Program-made: the position numbers and the translations under genes
The notes under the pieces: model-generated
Told to the model about the DNA's origin: nothing
What the model saw: only the letters and a program-made list of their open reading frames with translations
The model's database searches: none
DNA from: Corynebacterium imitans
Lineage (GTDB): Bacteria > Actinomycetota > Actinomycetes > Mycobacteriales > Mycobacteriaceae
Direction of reading: 5' to 3'
Assembly: GCF_000739455.1 (NCBI RefSeq)
Contig: NZ_CP009211.1
Coordinates: 1,871,458-1,935,457 of the forward strand
DNA length: 64,000 nucleotides
Shown here: in pieces, positions 34,036 to 45,695 of the stretch
Numbering within the stretch: the stretch's first letter is position 1
How the letters are laid out: the number at the start of each line of letters is the position of its first letter

Positions 34036-35307
34036 ATGTCTACGCGCGAAACCCAAGTCACGTGTCCCGCTGGGGCGATCGTCGGCACCAGCGACGGCGA
34101 GGTCCGCACCTTCCACTCCATCCCCTACGCACACCTCCCGGCCCCCTTCAATCCGCCCGAGCCCGCGCCGACGGGCTTGCTTATCGACGCCACCGCCCCG
34201 GAACACGGTGGCAACCGTCTTTCCATCGCCACCCCCGAGGGCGCGCGCAGAAACGACGACCTGCCGGTGCTCGTCTACATCCACGGCGGGCGCTTCGAGG
34301 AAGGCAGCCACACCGATACCTACAGCAACGCCGAAGGCTTTGCGCGCGAGGGTTTCGTGCACGTGCGCGTGGGCTACCGGCTGAAGTTCCCCGGCATGCT
34401 GCCGTTTGCCGACGACGCGCCACACGAATACCGGGCGGTGCAGGACTGCGCCACGGCGCTCACGTGGATCCAGCGCAACATCGAGGCCTTCGGCGGGGAT
34501 CCCACCAACGTGACGCTCGTCGGCCATAGCGCCGGCGCGGACATCACGCTCTGGCTTGCACGCCGCGACCACTTCAAAGGCGAATTCCGGCGCGCGGTGG
34601 CAGCCTCCCCGGTCTTCCCGCGCCGCAGTTTCGAATCTCGCAGGTGGGCTGCACGCGGCGCGCTCGGCACGCCCCTTTTGCGCGGCGAGCTCAACGCGTT
34701 GGCCGCGCGCAACCCGCAGCGCCTCGCGCGCGCCTACGGGCGCTTCCGCACCCAGTACATCACCGACATCGCGCTCGGCCCCTTCCCGTTTGACGCGGCC
34801 GCGCTTGCCGACGTCCCACTCATAGTCACCTCCACACGCGACGAATTCATGCCCACCGGCAGGCCTTTCGACCGCGCCGGGATCGGCAAACCCGCAGCCA
34901 GGGTCATGGCGCGGCACATGGGTGTGGCGAAGGGCAAAGCACGCGGCTACTTCGCACACGCGGCCGCGATGGATCCGCGTGCCGTCGGCGGCCGGCTCAT
35001 CTCGGATGCGATGTGCAGGCGCTGGGTCGACGACATCGCCGAGGGCGCGCCCGGCGCGCTGTGGCAGGCCGAGCTCTACCCCACCGACACCCGGCCGGCG
35101 TACCACTCAAAGGAGCTCAGGCCAGCGTTCACGATCGGCTCAGGACTCAACGCGTGGCTTACCCACTTCGCGCGTACCGGCGAGGCCGGGTGGCGTCGAT
35201 ACACGGATGCCAAAACCGTCATACGCGTGCGCCTCGACGGCACGGGCGCAGCGGAAGTCACTGACCCGCTCGGCTACCTGCGCGGCGTTTTCGGGCCGGT
35301 CAGTTAG
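34036..35307 (+). CDS. Type-B carboxylesterase / lipase-family hydrolase
   Basis: 423 residues. An alpha/beta-hydrolase with the oxyanion strand LPVLVYIHGGRFEEGS (about 76-91), RAVQDCATALTWIQRNIEAFGGDP (in part), and the nucleophile elbow LVGHSAGADITLWLA (GxSxG, about 160-170). The substrate is unknown; relatives cleave carboxylic esters. No signal peptide. It converges on idi with a 4-nt stop overlap. A GCTTATCGACGC copy at 34179-34190 encodes LLIDA. Confidence 0.85.
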   Translation: MSTRETQVTCPAGAIVGTSDGEVRTFHSIPYAHLPAPFNPPEPAPTGLLIDATAPEHGGNRLSIATPEGARRNDDLPVLVYIHGGRFEEGSHTDTYSNAEGFAREGFVHVRVGYRLKFPGMLPFADDAPHEYRAVQDCATALTWIQRNIEAFGGDPTNVTLVGHSAGADITLWLARRDHFKGEFRRAVAASPVFPRRSFESRRWAARGALGTPLLRGELNALAARNPQRLARAYGRFRTQYITDIALGPFPFDAAALADVPLIVTSTRDEFMPTGRPFDRAGIGKPAARVMARHMGVAKGKARGYFAHAAAMDPRAVGGRLISDAMCRRWVDDIAEGAPGALWQAELYPTDTRPAYHSKELRPAFTIGSGLNAWLTHFARTGEAGWRRYTDAKTVIRVRLDGTGAAEVTDPLGYLRGVFGPVS

Positions 35308-35837
35308 AGCGCGTCGCGCAGGCGCTCGTCAGCAAGCTCCTCGACCAGCCACGGCGAGAACGCGAACGGCGTCGCCTCCGCGGCGCGGATGAGCTGCAGC
35401 GGTTCCACCCACGCCCAGGAGTCCACCTCGTCCGGGTTGGGGTCGAGCTCCACGCCCGGGGCCATCCGCGCGCTAAAGACCGGGCAGACCTCGTTTTCCA
35501 CCACGCCGGAGGAATCCACCGCGCGGTAGCGGAAGTCGGGCAGCACCTCGGTGATCGCGTCGATCGCCGGCATGCCGAGCTCCTCGGCGGCGCGGCGGCG
35601 CACCGCGTCCACCGTCGCCTCGCCGGGAGCAGGATGGCCGCAGAAGGAATTGGTCCACACGCCGGGCCAGGTCAGCTTGCCCAGCGCGCGGCGCGTGAGC
35701 AGCAGGCGGCCGTCCGCGTCCAGCAGCCAGCAGGAAAACGCCAGGTGCAGCGGCGTGGAATCGGTGTGCACTTCGGCTTTGTCGGCGGCACCGATGGGGG
35801 TCCCCGTGGCGTCGATAAGCACTACTTGCTCTCGCAT
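35304..35837 (-). CDS. idi: Isopentenyl-diphosphate delta-isomerase, type 1
   Basis: 177 residues, full length. The Nudix-like core has GKLTWPGVWTNSFCGHPAPGE (in part, about 53-72) with the catalytic Cys, RRRAAEELGM, and the ENEVCPVF strand with the second acidic site. It interconverts IPP and DMAPP in isoprenoid synthesis, supplying enzymes such as UppS. The ATG at 35837 shares one base with the stop of the lipoprotein gene. A GCGTCGATAAGC copy at 35809-35820 encodes VLIDA near the start. Confidence 0.94.
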   Translation of the reverse strand: MREQVVLIDATGTPIGAADKAEVHTDSTPLHLAFSCWLLDADGRLLLTRRALGKLTWPGVWTNSFCGHPAPGEATVDAVRRRAAEELGMPAIDAITEVLPDFRYRAVDSSGVVENEVCPVFSARMAPGVELDPNPDEVDSWAWVEPLQLIRAAEATPFAFSPWLVEELADERLRDAL

Positions 35838-36382
35838 TAGTTATTCAGATTCCCTTTAAACGTCACGTTACCAATGGTGAACTCGGCGTCCCACAGGTTG
35901 CCGGTGGACACGTCGAAGGCATACTTCGCGTTCGTGGTCGCGCCGGGGCCGAGCGGCAGGTCCACGCCGATGATGTCCACGTCCGCGTTTTCCGCGCTCT
36001 TCGGATCCGCCGTCTGCATCGAGGTGCCGCCCGCGTTGTAGCGCAGCTGCGGGGTGAGCGTGTCGGCCGGCATCGGCACGTCGCTCTCGTTGGTCACCGC
36101 GACCACCACGACCGTGCCGCCGTTGGGCTCGTAGCTTGTCCCCTGCCATTTGTACGACAGATCCATCGCCGGGTCCTCGACGCGGTCGCCGTTGAGCTTG
36201 TCAGTGACGACCGGGTCGACCTCATCCGCCTTGAACTCCGGGGCGGGCGCGCCGGTCGGCGTGGTGATCTCAATCTCCTCTTCCTGGGCCTCTTCGCTCT
36301 CCTTACCGCTGACGCAGCCGGACAGCGCGAAAACGGAGGTGGCGGCCAAAAATACGGCGATGAACTGCGAACGGTGTGACAT
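35837..36382 (-). CDS. Secreted lipoprotein, hypothetical
   Basis: 181 residues. A lipoprotein signal peptide ends at the lipobox LSGC (Cys23). An acidic linker (EEAQEEEIEITTPTGAP) follows, then a beta-rich domain (GTVVVVAVTNESDVPMP, GATTNAKYAFDVST) that resembles a small Ig-like extracellular fold (DUF4352-like in pattern, not certain). AGAGGCG precedes the ATG. It is coupled to idi by a one-base overlap, although their roles look unrelated. Confidence 0.75.
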   Translation of the reverse strand: MSHRSQFIAVFLAATSVFALSGCVSGKESEEAQEEEIEITTPTGAPAPEFKADEVDPVVTDKLNGDRVEDPAMDLSYKWQGTSYEPNGGTVVVVAVTNESDVPMPADTLTPQLRYNAGGTSMQTADPKSAENADVDIIGVDLPLGPGATTNAKYAFDVSTGNLWDAEFTIGNVTFKGNLNN

Positions 36383-36461
36383 ACACGCCTCTTTTAACTC
36401 GTTGTAGCAGTGGACGTTTCGATTCTTCCCTACTGTACAGCGCGGGTACCCTAGCCAAACT

Positions 36462-38339
36462 ATGCAGTCTTTGTTGCGTGTGCTCCGCAGCGCCTCTGCG
36501 CTGTGGCCGTACTACTTGGCCGTGGTCCTCATCTCCTCCGGCGTTGCGGCGCTGGGGCTGGTCTCGCCTTTCCTCATTCGGGAGGCCACCGACACCATCG
36601 TCGACTACGTCGGCTCCCCGGAAGGCCCCGCGCCCACCCGCACTGTGATCTGGCTGGCGCTGGCGCTCTTTGCCGCAGAATCCGCCGCAGCGCTGTTGCG
36701 CAACGTGTCCGGCTACCTGGGTGATGTGATGGTGGCGCGGATCCGGCAGATCCTGTCCACGCGCTACTTTGCCAAGCTGTTGTCGCTGCCGCAGCGCTAC
36801 TTCGATACGCAGATCACCGGCACGATCATCGCGCGGCTGGATCGCTCGATCGCGAACGTCACGCAGTTCATCCAGTCCTTCGCCAACAATTTCCTGCCGA
36901 TGCTGCTGCAAGTCGCGGCAATTCTCGCGATCACGGCCTACTATTACTGGCCGCTGACAATACTGCTCGCGCTGCTCTTCCCGCTCTACATGTGGCTGAC
37001 CGCGCTGACCTCGAAGCGGTGGCAGCGCTACGAGCAGGACAAAAACGCGAACGTGGACGAGGCCAACGGCCGTTTCGCTGAGGTAGTCGGCCAGGTCAAG
37101 GTGACCAAGTCTTTCGTCGCCGAGGTGCGTGAGCTAAATAAGTTCGGCCACCACTACCAGGAGACGGTCGCGCTGACACGCCCGCAGTCGCGCTGGTGGC
37201 ACAGCATGGACACAGTGCGCGGGGTTGCCATGACCGCGATCTTTTTAGGCATTTACCTCATCCTGTTCCTGCGCACGCTGCACGGCCACTTCACAATCGG
37301 CGAGATGGTCATGCTCATCCAGATGGTCACCATGGCCCGCCAGCCGGCGCAGATGATGAGCTGGATCGTGGATGCCGCGCAGCGCGCCATCGCCGGCTCG
37401 CGCGACTACTTCAAGGTCATGGACGAAGAACACGAGCCGACCGCCAACGCCCAGCTCGTCGCCGCCACCGAATCCACCGACGTGCCCGCGCTTCGCGACA
37501 CGCAGCATCACCCCCTGCCCGTCAACGAGCCGGTCCTGGCCTTCGACGACGTCTCCTTTGCCTACACCCCCGGCGAGCCGGTCCTTTCTGGCCTCACCTT
37601 CTCGGCGCGCGAGGGCGAAAAGATCGCGCTCGTTGGCGAGTCCGGGGGCGGCAAGTCCACCATCGTCAATCTGCTCTTGGGGCTCTATCCGCTTGTCGAC
37701 GGCACGCTCACCATCTGCGGCCGCAACCTCAAAGACTTAAGCGTAGAAGAGCTGCGGGCGTCCACCGGCGTCGTCTTCCAGGAGCCGGCCCTGTTTTCCG
37801 GCACCGTGCACGAGAACATCGCCTACGGCTTGCCGACCGCCACCCGCGAGGAGGTCATTGACGTGGCCAAGCGCGCCAGCGCCCACGACTTCATCATGCG
37901 TTTCAAGGACGGCTACGACACCGTCATCGGCGAGCGCGGCCTGCGGCTTTCCGGTGGGCAGCGCCAACGTGTGGCCGTGGCCCGCGCCATGCTGAAAGAC
38001 GCGCCCATCTTGGTCCTCGACGAGGCGACCTCCGCGCTGGACACGAAGGCGGAGCGCGCCGTGCAGGCCGGCCTCGACGAGCTGATGAAGGACCGCACCA
38101 CCATCATGATCGCCCACCGCCTGTCCACGATCGCGGATGTGGACACGATCATCACCTTGGATCACGGCCGCATCGACGAGATCGGCTCGCCCGCCGAGCT
38201 CGCGGTCTCGGGCGGTATTTATTCAGAGCTGCTCGCGCTGACCGCGTCCTCTTCGGCTGCGGACCGCGCACGCCTGAAGTCCTTCGGTTTCCAGCTTGAT
38301 GGCGCAGACGACGAAGACGAGGACGACGCGCGGGCGTGA
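36462..38339 (+). CDS. ABC exporter, fused membrane and ATPase domains
   Basis: 625 residues. A six-helix type-IV ABC transmembrane domain (about 1-310; [18 protein letters not shown] early) is fused to an ATPase with Walker [10 protein letters not shown] (about 390-398), signature LSGGQRQR, Walker [13 protein letters not shown], and the H-loop AHRLST. It acts as a homo- or heterodimer to export lipids, drugs or peptides; the substrate cannot be inferred. No partner half-transporter gene is adjacent. The ATG at 36462 follows a TACCCT box by 9 nt. Confidence 0.9.
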   Translation: MQSLLRVLRSASALWPYYLAVVLISSGVAALGLVSPFLIREATDTIVDYVGSPEGPAPTRTVIWLALALFAAESAAALLRNVSGYLGDVMVARIRQILSTRYFAKLLSLPQRYFDTQITGTIIARLDRSIANVTQFIQSFANNFLPMLLQVAAILAITAYYYWPLTILLALLFPLYMWLTALTSKRWQRYEQDKNANVDEANGRFAEVVGQVKVTKSFVAEVRELNKFGHHYQETVALTRPQSRWWHSMDTVRGVAMTAIFLGIYLILFLRTLHGHFTIGEMVMLIQMVTMARQPAQMMSWIVDAAQRAIAGSRDYFKVMDEEHEPTANAQLVAATESTDVPALRDTQHHPLPVNEPVLAFDDVSFAYTPGEPVLSGLTFSAREGEKIALVGESGGGKSTIVNLLLGLYPLVDGTLTICGRNLKDLSVEELRASTGVVFQEPALFSGTVHENIAYGLPTATREEVIDVAKRASAHDFIMRFKDGYDTVIGERGLRLSGGQRQRVAVARAMLKDAPILVLDEATSALDTKAERAVQAGLDELMKDRTTIMIAHRLSTIADVDTIITLDHGRIDEIGSPAELAVSGGIYSELLALTASSSAADRARLKSFGFQLDGADDEDEDDARA

Positions 38340-38364
38340 ATGTAGCGCTGGGGTGGAAAGCGGG

Positions 38365-38376
38365 GCGTCGATAAGC
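38365..38376 (+). repeat. Copy of the GCGTCGATAAGC motif, intergenic
   Basis: Exact 12-mer in the 46-bp gap before aecD. Its TAAGC plus the following T forms TAAGCT, 8 nt before the aecD ATG, so it might double as a -10 box. Confidence 0.8.
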
Positions 38377-38385
38377 TTGGGCCCT

Positions 38386-39507
38386 ATGGATTTCCCTGAA
38401 CTTTCAACGCTCCGCGCACGCGGAACCCGCAAATGGACCCAGTACGACGACGATGTGCTGCCGCTGTTCGTGGCGGAAAGCGACTTTCACACCGCCGAGC
38501 CGGTGCGCGCCGCCATCGCAGACGCGGTCGAGCGCGAAATGTTCGGCTACACACCCGCCCCGCAAGCGCAGCAGCTGCCGGAACTGACCGCGGACTTTTA
38601 CGACGTGCGCTACGGCTGGCGGCCCGACCCGGCGCGCATCTTCCCCATCCCGGACGTGGTGCGCGGCGTACTGTTAGCCATCCAGCACTTCACGCAAGGC
38701 CCGGTGATCGTGCCGGTGCCGGCCTACCACCCGTTCTTGGAGGTCGCCGAGACCGCCGGGCGCGAGCGCATCAACGTGGCCGCGGTGCCGGGGCTGGACT
38801 TAGATGAGCTGGAGGCAGCCTTTGCGCGCGGCGCGGGCTCGCTGATCTTAACCAACCCGTATAACCCCGGCGGCTGGACATTCGACGCCGAGCGCCTCGA
38901 CGAGATCTGCGCGCTGGCCCGACGCCACGGCGCGCGCGTGATCGTGGACGAGATCCACGCCCCGCTCGTCTTCGACGGCGTCCACACGTGCGCGGCCGCG
39001 AACAACCCGGACGTGTGCATCACCATTACCGCGGCCTCCAAGGCCTGGAACGTGGCGGGGCTCAAGTGCGCGCAGCTGATCTTCTCCAACGACGAGGACG
39101 TGCGCACCTGGCAGGGCTTGAGCGGTGTGGCCAAAGACGGCACCGGCACGCTCGGCATTGTTGTGGCCGAGGCCTGCTACCGCGACGGGCGCGACTTCCT
39201 CGATGAGGAGGTCGCCCAGCTGCGCAACAACCGCGATTGGTTGGCTGAGGTGCTGCCGGAGAAGATCCCCGGCATCGAGGTCAACGTCCCGGAAGCGACG
39301 TACCTGATGTTTTTGGATTTCCGCAACACCAAGCTCACCACCGACAAGCCGGCCACGTGGCTGCGCACGCACGCGAAGGTGGCTATGAACGAGGGCCTAA
39401 GCTTCGGGCCCGGTGGCGAGCACAAGGCGCGGCTGAACTTCGCCACGAGCCCGGAGATCCTGAGGGAGGCCGTCGACCGCATAGCGGAGGCGATTCGCCT
39501 ACTGTAG
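38386..39507 (+). CDS. aecD: Cystathionine beta-lyase (PatB/MalY type, AecD-like)
   Basis: 373 residues. A fold-type I PLP enzyme with [12 protein letters not shown] (about 152-163), [14 protein letters not shown] (PLP Asp/His region) and the PLP lysine in [15 protein letters not shown] (about 212-226). It cleaves C-S bonds of cystathionine or cysteine conjugates. Neighbourhood with brnQ and a luciferase-like gene matches the aecD-brnQ locus of C. glutamicum, but here treS-mak lies between. I chose ATG 38386 ([13 protein letters not shown]), where homology begins; upstream codons belong to the intergenic gap and the exporter tail. Confidence 0.9.
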   Translation: MDFPELSTLRARGTRKWTQYDDDVLPLFVAESDFHTAEPVRAAIADAVEREMFGYTPAPQAQQLPELTADFYDVRYGWRPDPARIFPIPDVVRGVLLAIQHFTQGPVIVPVPAYHPFLEVAETAGRERINVAAVPGLDLDELEAAFARGAGSLILTNPYNPGGWTFDAERLDEICALARRHGARVIVDEIHAPLVFDGVHTCAAANNPDVCITITAASKAWNVAGLKCAQLIFSNDEDVRTWQGLSGVAKDGTGTLGIVVAEACYRDGRDFLDEEVAQLRNNRDWLAEVLPEKIPGIEVNVPEATYLMFLDFRNTKLTTDKPATWLRTHAKVAMNEGLSFGPGGEHKARLNFATSPEILREAVDRIAEAIRLL

Positions 39508-39513
39508 GAGGAC

Positions 39514-41235
<1,722 letters not shown>

Positions 41236-41242
41236 GAGCACC

Positions 41243-42328
<1,086 letters not shown>

Positions 42329-42409
42329 AGCGGGGGTAGGCGTTCCGCGCGCGGGTACTGTGCGCGCGGACTGGGTGTGAGCTGGGGGTTTGTGGGGGTG
42401 GGGAGCGTG

Positions 42410-42421
42410 GCGTCGAGAAGC
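42410..42421 (+). repeat. Copy of the GCGTCGANAAGC motif (G variant), intergenic
   Basis: Exact GCGTCGAGAAGC in the non-coding gap between mak and brnQ, just upstream of the palindromes below. Confidence 0.8.
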
Positions 42422-42433
42422 GAAAGCCCGAAA

Positions 42434-42460
42434 GTTTCCCACTAGGCGGGAAACGTTTCC
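42434..42460. promoter_or_regulatory. Overlapping palindromes upstream of brnQ
   Basis: GTTTCCC (42434-42440) pairs with GGGAAAC (42448-42454). The latter is also part of the perfect 12-bp palindrome GGAAACGTTTCC (42449-42460), whose centre CG resembles LacI-family operators. A possible -10, TACGCT, follows at 42481-42486. Binding of one regulator to alternative half-sites is possible. The regulator is unknown. Confidence 0.5.
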
Positions 42461-42517
42461 AAAAAATGGAATCTTCAGGGTACGCTTAAGCAACCTGATA
42501 CTTACAAGGAGGTTTCA

Positions 42518-43903
42518 ATGAGCTCCACAGCAACGCCCACCGCCAGCGGCGGGCACACCAAAACAATCGTCATCACGGCGCTCGCCCTGTTTTCCATGTT
42601 CTTCGGCGCGGGCAACCTGATTTTCCCGCCGATGCTCGCGGTGCAAGCCGGCGATAACTTCTGGCCCGCCATCCTGGGCTTTTTGGGCACCGGCGCGCTT
42701 TTGCCGGTCCTCGCCGTGATCGCGATTGCGCTGTCCGGCGCAAACGTCCGCGACCTTGCGCAGCGCGCCGGCTCCGTCTTCGGCGTGGTCTTCCCCGTGC
42801 TGGCATACCTCTCCATCGGTGCCTTTTACGCCCTGCCGCGTACCGGCGCAGTCTCGATGGAAACCGCGATTACCCCGCTGTTCGGCTGGGAGGGCCTGTT
42901 CGCCTCCGGTGCGTTTAACGTCGTCTTCTTCGGCGTGGCGCTCGCGCTGGCGTGGAACCCCACGCAGATTATGGAGACGCTGGGCAAGTTCCTCGTGCCC
43001 GCCCTGGTCATCCTGCTGATCATCATGATCACCGTGGCCGCCTTCCAGTGGACCGCCGCGCCTTCCGCCCCTGCCGAGGCCTACGCCGACGGCCCGTTCA
43101 CCGCGGGCCTGCTCGAGGGCTACCTGACAATGGACTCGATCGCGGCACTCGCGTTTTCCATCGTGGTGATCTCCACCCTGCAGTTCAAGGGCTTTAGCGA
43201 AGGCAAGCAGACCGTCCGCGGCACCATCTGGGCCGGCGTCGGCGCAGGTATCATGCTCGGCGCAATCTACCTCGGCCTGGGCACGATTGGCCGCGTCATC
43301 CCGAACCCGGGCCAGTACGACAACGGTGCCGCGCTGCTTGCCGACGCCTCCAACCTGACCATGGGCACCGCAGGCCAAATCATCTTCGCCCTGATCGTGC
43401 TGCTCGCCTGCCTGACCACCGCCGTCGGCCTGATCACCGCGACCGCGGAGTACTTCTCTTCCCAGTTCCCGGGTTCCTACGCCACCTGGGCCATCATCTT
43501 CACCATCACCTCCGCACTGATTGCGACCCAGGGCCTCGAGTTCGTCATGTCGATTGCCGCACCGGTGATCGGCTTCCTCTACCCGCCGGCCATCGCGCTG
43601 ATCTTCGTCACCCTGATCGAGCCCGCCTTTGCCAAGCGCACCCGCTTTACCTGGGCGTTCTTCCTGCCGATCTGGGTCGCCGTGATCTACTCCGCCATCG
43701 AGACCTTCATCGGCCTGGGCTGGGCTGCCGACGCGCTGTCGCCGCTGATCACCTGGCTGCCGCTGCAGGCCGACGGGCTGGGCTGGGTCGTCCCCGTCGC
43801 CGTAACCTTCGTCATCGGCATCGCCATCGACTTGGCTAACCCCAAGACCCCGATGGCGATCGGCACCCACGAAACAATCGACGGAGAGGTCGTCACCGCG
43901 TAG
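42518..43903 (+). CDS. brnQ: Branched-chain amino acid uptake carrier (LIVCS family)
   Basis: 461 residues with about 12 membrane helices. Family hallmarks are ALFSMFFGAGNLIFPPMLAVQAG (in part, about 20-40), YLSIGAFYALPRTGAVSMET (in part) and the SIVVISTLQFKGFSEGK region. It imports Leu, Ile and Val with Na+. AAGGAGG lies 7 nt before the ATG. It lies upstream of a luciferase-like gene, as in C. glutamicum. Confidence 0.94.
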   Translation: MSSTATPTASGGHTKTIVITALALFSMFFGAGNLIFPPMLAVQAGDNFWPAILGFLGTGALLPVLAVIAIALSGANVRDLAQRAGSVFGVVFPVLAYLSIGAFYALPRTGAVSMETAITPLFGWEGLFASGAFNVVFFGVALALAWNPTQIMETLGKFLVPALVILLIIMITVAAFQWTAAPSAPAEAYADGPFTAGLLEGYLTMDSIAALAFSIVVISTLQFKGFSEGKQTVRGTIWAGVGAGIMLGAIYLGLGTIGRVIPNPGQYDNGAALLADASNLTMGTAGQIIFALIVLLACLTTAVGLITATAEYFSSQFPGSYATWAIIFTITSALIATQGLEFVMSIAAPVIGFLYPPAIALIFVTLIEPAFAKRTRFTWAFFLPIWVAVIYSAIETFIGLGWAADALSPLITWLPLQADGLGWVVPVAVTFVIGIAIDLANPKTPMAIGTHETIDGEVVTA

Positions 43904-43912
43904 TGTGGGGGC

Positions 43913-44899
43913 ATGCATACCCCGCTGTCGCTCATTGATTTTTGTACCCGATACCCCGACGAAACCGTTAGCGAATCACTCCAACGTTCCGTGGAGTTTG
44001 CGCAGAAGGCGGAATCGTTGGGGTATTCGCGTATCTGGTACGCAGAGCACCACAACATGAGCTCCATCGTCTCCTCCTCCCCAGCCGTGCTCATCGCGCA
44101 CATCGGTGCGAAGACGAATACGATTCGCCTCGGCTCCGGCGGCGTGATGCTACCCAACCACGCACCCTACGTCGTCGCAGAGCAGTTCGGCATGCTTGAA
44201 GAGCTCTACCCCGGACGCATCGATCTCGGCCTGGGGCGTGCCCCCGGCACCGACCAGCAGACCCTCGGCCGCGCGCTGCGCCGTGACCCACGCGCCGCAG
44301 AAAACTTCCCGCAGGACGTATTGGAACTCCAAGCATGGCTGTCCAACGAGTCGCCACTGCCCGGCGTCACCGCAATGCCCGGCTTTAACACCAACGTGCC
44401 GCTGATCATCCTCGGCTCGTCGATGTTCGGTGCCTCCCTCGCCGCCAAGCTCGGCATGCCCTACGCCTTCGCGTCGCACTTCGCCCCGCAGCACTTAGAG
44501 CAGGCCACCGCGTACTACCGCGAAAACTACGAGCCTTCCGAGCGCTACCCCGAGCCCTACTGCGTCGCAGCCGTCAACGTCACCGCCGCGGAAACGGAAG
44601 AGGACGCCGAGCGTCAAACTGCGCTGGTGCACCGCAATCGCGTACGCGCCATGCTGGGCAGGAGGGGCCAGGTGCTCAATGACGAACAACTTGACGCCGT
44701 GGTCGACTCCTTCCAGGGCCGCCAGATTATTGACATGCTCCGCTACACCGCCAAGGGCACCGGCGAGCAGGTCCGCGAATACCTCGAGTGGTTCCAAGGC
44801 CACGCCGGCGCCGACGAGCTGATGATCTCGCTACAAGCCCCCAGCCACGAGGAGGTCCTGGCTTCCATGGACATCCTGTCCGAGCACTGGGACGCCTAG
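43913..44899 (+). CDS. Luciferase-like flavin monooxygenase
   Basis: 328 residues. The LLM TIM-barrel begins TPLSLIDFC and continues YSRIWYAEHHNMSSIVSSSP (in part, about 38-57), IRLGSGGVMLPNHAPYVVAEQFGML (in part) and GRIDLGLGRAPGTDQQTLGRALRR (in part), the 'MsnO8/alkanal monooxygenase-like' pattern. It probably oxidises an organic compound using reduced flavin; the substrate is unknown. TAGTGT (overlapping the brnQ stop) lies 6 nt before the ATG and may be a leaderless -10. Confidence 0.88.
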   Translation: MHTPLSLIDFCTRYPDETVSESLQRSVEFAQKAESLGYSRIWYAEHHNMSSIVSSSPAVLIAHIGAKTNTIRLGSGGVMLPNHAPYVVAEQFGMLEELYPGRIDLGLGRAPGTDQQTLGRALRRDPRAAENFPQDVLELQAWLSNESPLPGVTAMPGFNTNVPLIILGSSMFGASLAAKLGMPYAFASHFAPQHLEQATAYYRENYEPSERYPEPYCVAAVNVTAAETEEDAERQTALVHRNRVRAMLGRRGQVLNDEQLDAVVDSFQGRQIIDMLRYTAKGTGEQVREYLEWFQGHAGADELMISLQAPSHEEVLASMDILSEHWDA

Positions 44900-44907
44900 G
44901 CGCGCCG

Positions 44908-45663
44908 GTGCACCCACTTCGGCCGCCGCAACAGCACGAGGAGATTGCGGCGTACCTGCGTGATGAAATCTTCGCCGGGCGCATCCCCGCCGGCGAGCCG
45001 TTGCCCTCGGAGGCGGACCTGTGTAAGCAGTTCAACTCCTCCCGCGGGCCGGTACGCCAAGCCTTGTCGACGCTGCGCGCCGAGGGGCTGATCTCCGCAG
45101 GGCGGGGGCGACGCTCCCTCGTACTGTCAAACACGCGCACCGAGTCCTTCGAGGAGATCCTGTCGAACACGGCCTGGATCACCAACATGGGCAAAGCTCC
45201 CGGCCAGGTGCTCGAGTTTTTCGGCCGCGCCCCGCTGCCGGAACCCGCCGCGGATGCGCTGCGCGTCGCCCGTGATACGCAGGCGGTACTCGTCCGCCGC
45301 ACCCGCACCGCGGACGGGGCGCCGCTCCTGTGCGAGTCGCTCTACTTCCATCCCAGCCTCGAGGAGGAGCTTGCCACGCTCGACCCGGCGCGGGATTCCA
45401 TTCACCGCCACCTGAGCACCTGCGGCATCAGCTGCAACAACTTGTCCCGCCGCCTCAACGTTCGCGCCGCTACCGCGGCGCAGGCCGAAGCGCTTCGCAT
45501 CGCCGCAGGTACACCGGTCATTCAGGTGCAGATGACGGTGTTTGACCACGCGGGCCAGCCCGTGGAATTCGCGGTGCAGACCTACCGCGCCGACACGCTG
45601 ACCATCGGGCTGCACAACGTGCGGGGGCACGCGTCCCCCCTCTGGTTCGAAATCGATTCGTAA
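44908..45663 (+). CDS. GntR-family regulator, HutC/UTRA type
   Basis: 251 residues from GTG 44908. The winged helix (EEIAAYLRDEIFAGRIPAGEPLPSEADLC in part, about 10-40; SSRGPVRQALSTLRAEGLI) precedes a UTRA ligand-binding domain (about 75-245; APLLCESLYFHP, PVEFAVQTYRAD). It probably controls the peptide transporter directly downstream, with a small-molecule effector. The start lies 8 nt after the preceding stop; an in-frame extension upstream lies within that gene and is basic and unrelated. Confidence 0.85.
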   Translation: MHPLRPPQQHEEIAAYLRDEIFAGRIPAGEPLPSEADLCKQFNSSRGPVRQALSTLRAEGLISAGRGRRSLVLSNTRTESFEEILSNTAWITNMGKAPGQVLEFFGRAPLPEPAADALRVARDTQAVLVRRTRTADGAPLLCESLYFHPSLEEELATLDPARDSIHRHLSTCGISCNNLSRRLNVRAATAAQAEALRIAAGTPVIQVQMTVFDHAGQPVEFAVQTYRADTLTIGLHNVRGHASPLWFEIDS

Positions 45664-45681
45664 CCCCAGCTAAGCGACAAT

Positions 45682-45687
45682 TACACT
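45682..45687 (+). promoter_or_regulatory. Possible -10 box of the peptide ABC transporter operon
   Basis: TACACT ends 8 nt before ATG 45696, giving a nearly leaderless transcript for the binding-protein gene and separating its expression from the GntR gene. No clear -35 is visible. Confidence 0.45.
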
Positions 45688-45695
45688 GTGCATCC

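Noticed and set aside
44788..44907. In-frame N-terminal extension of the GntR regulator
   Set aside because: It lies within the preceding gene and is Arg/Pro-rich antisense-like sequence; the winged helix begins soon after GTG 44908.
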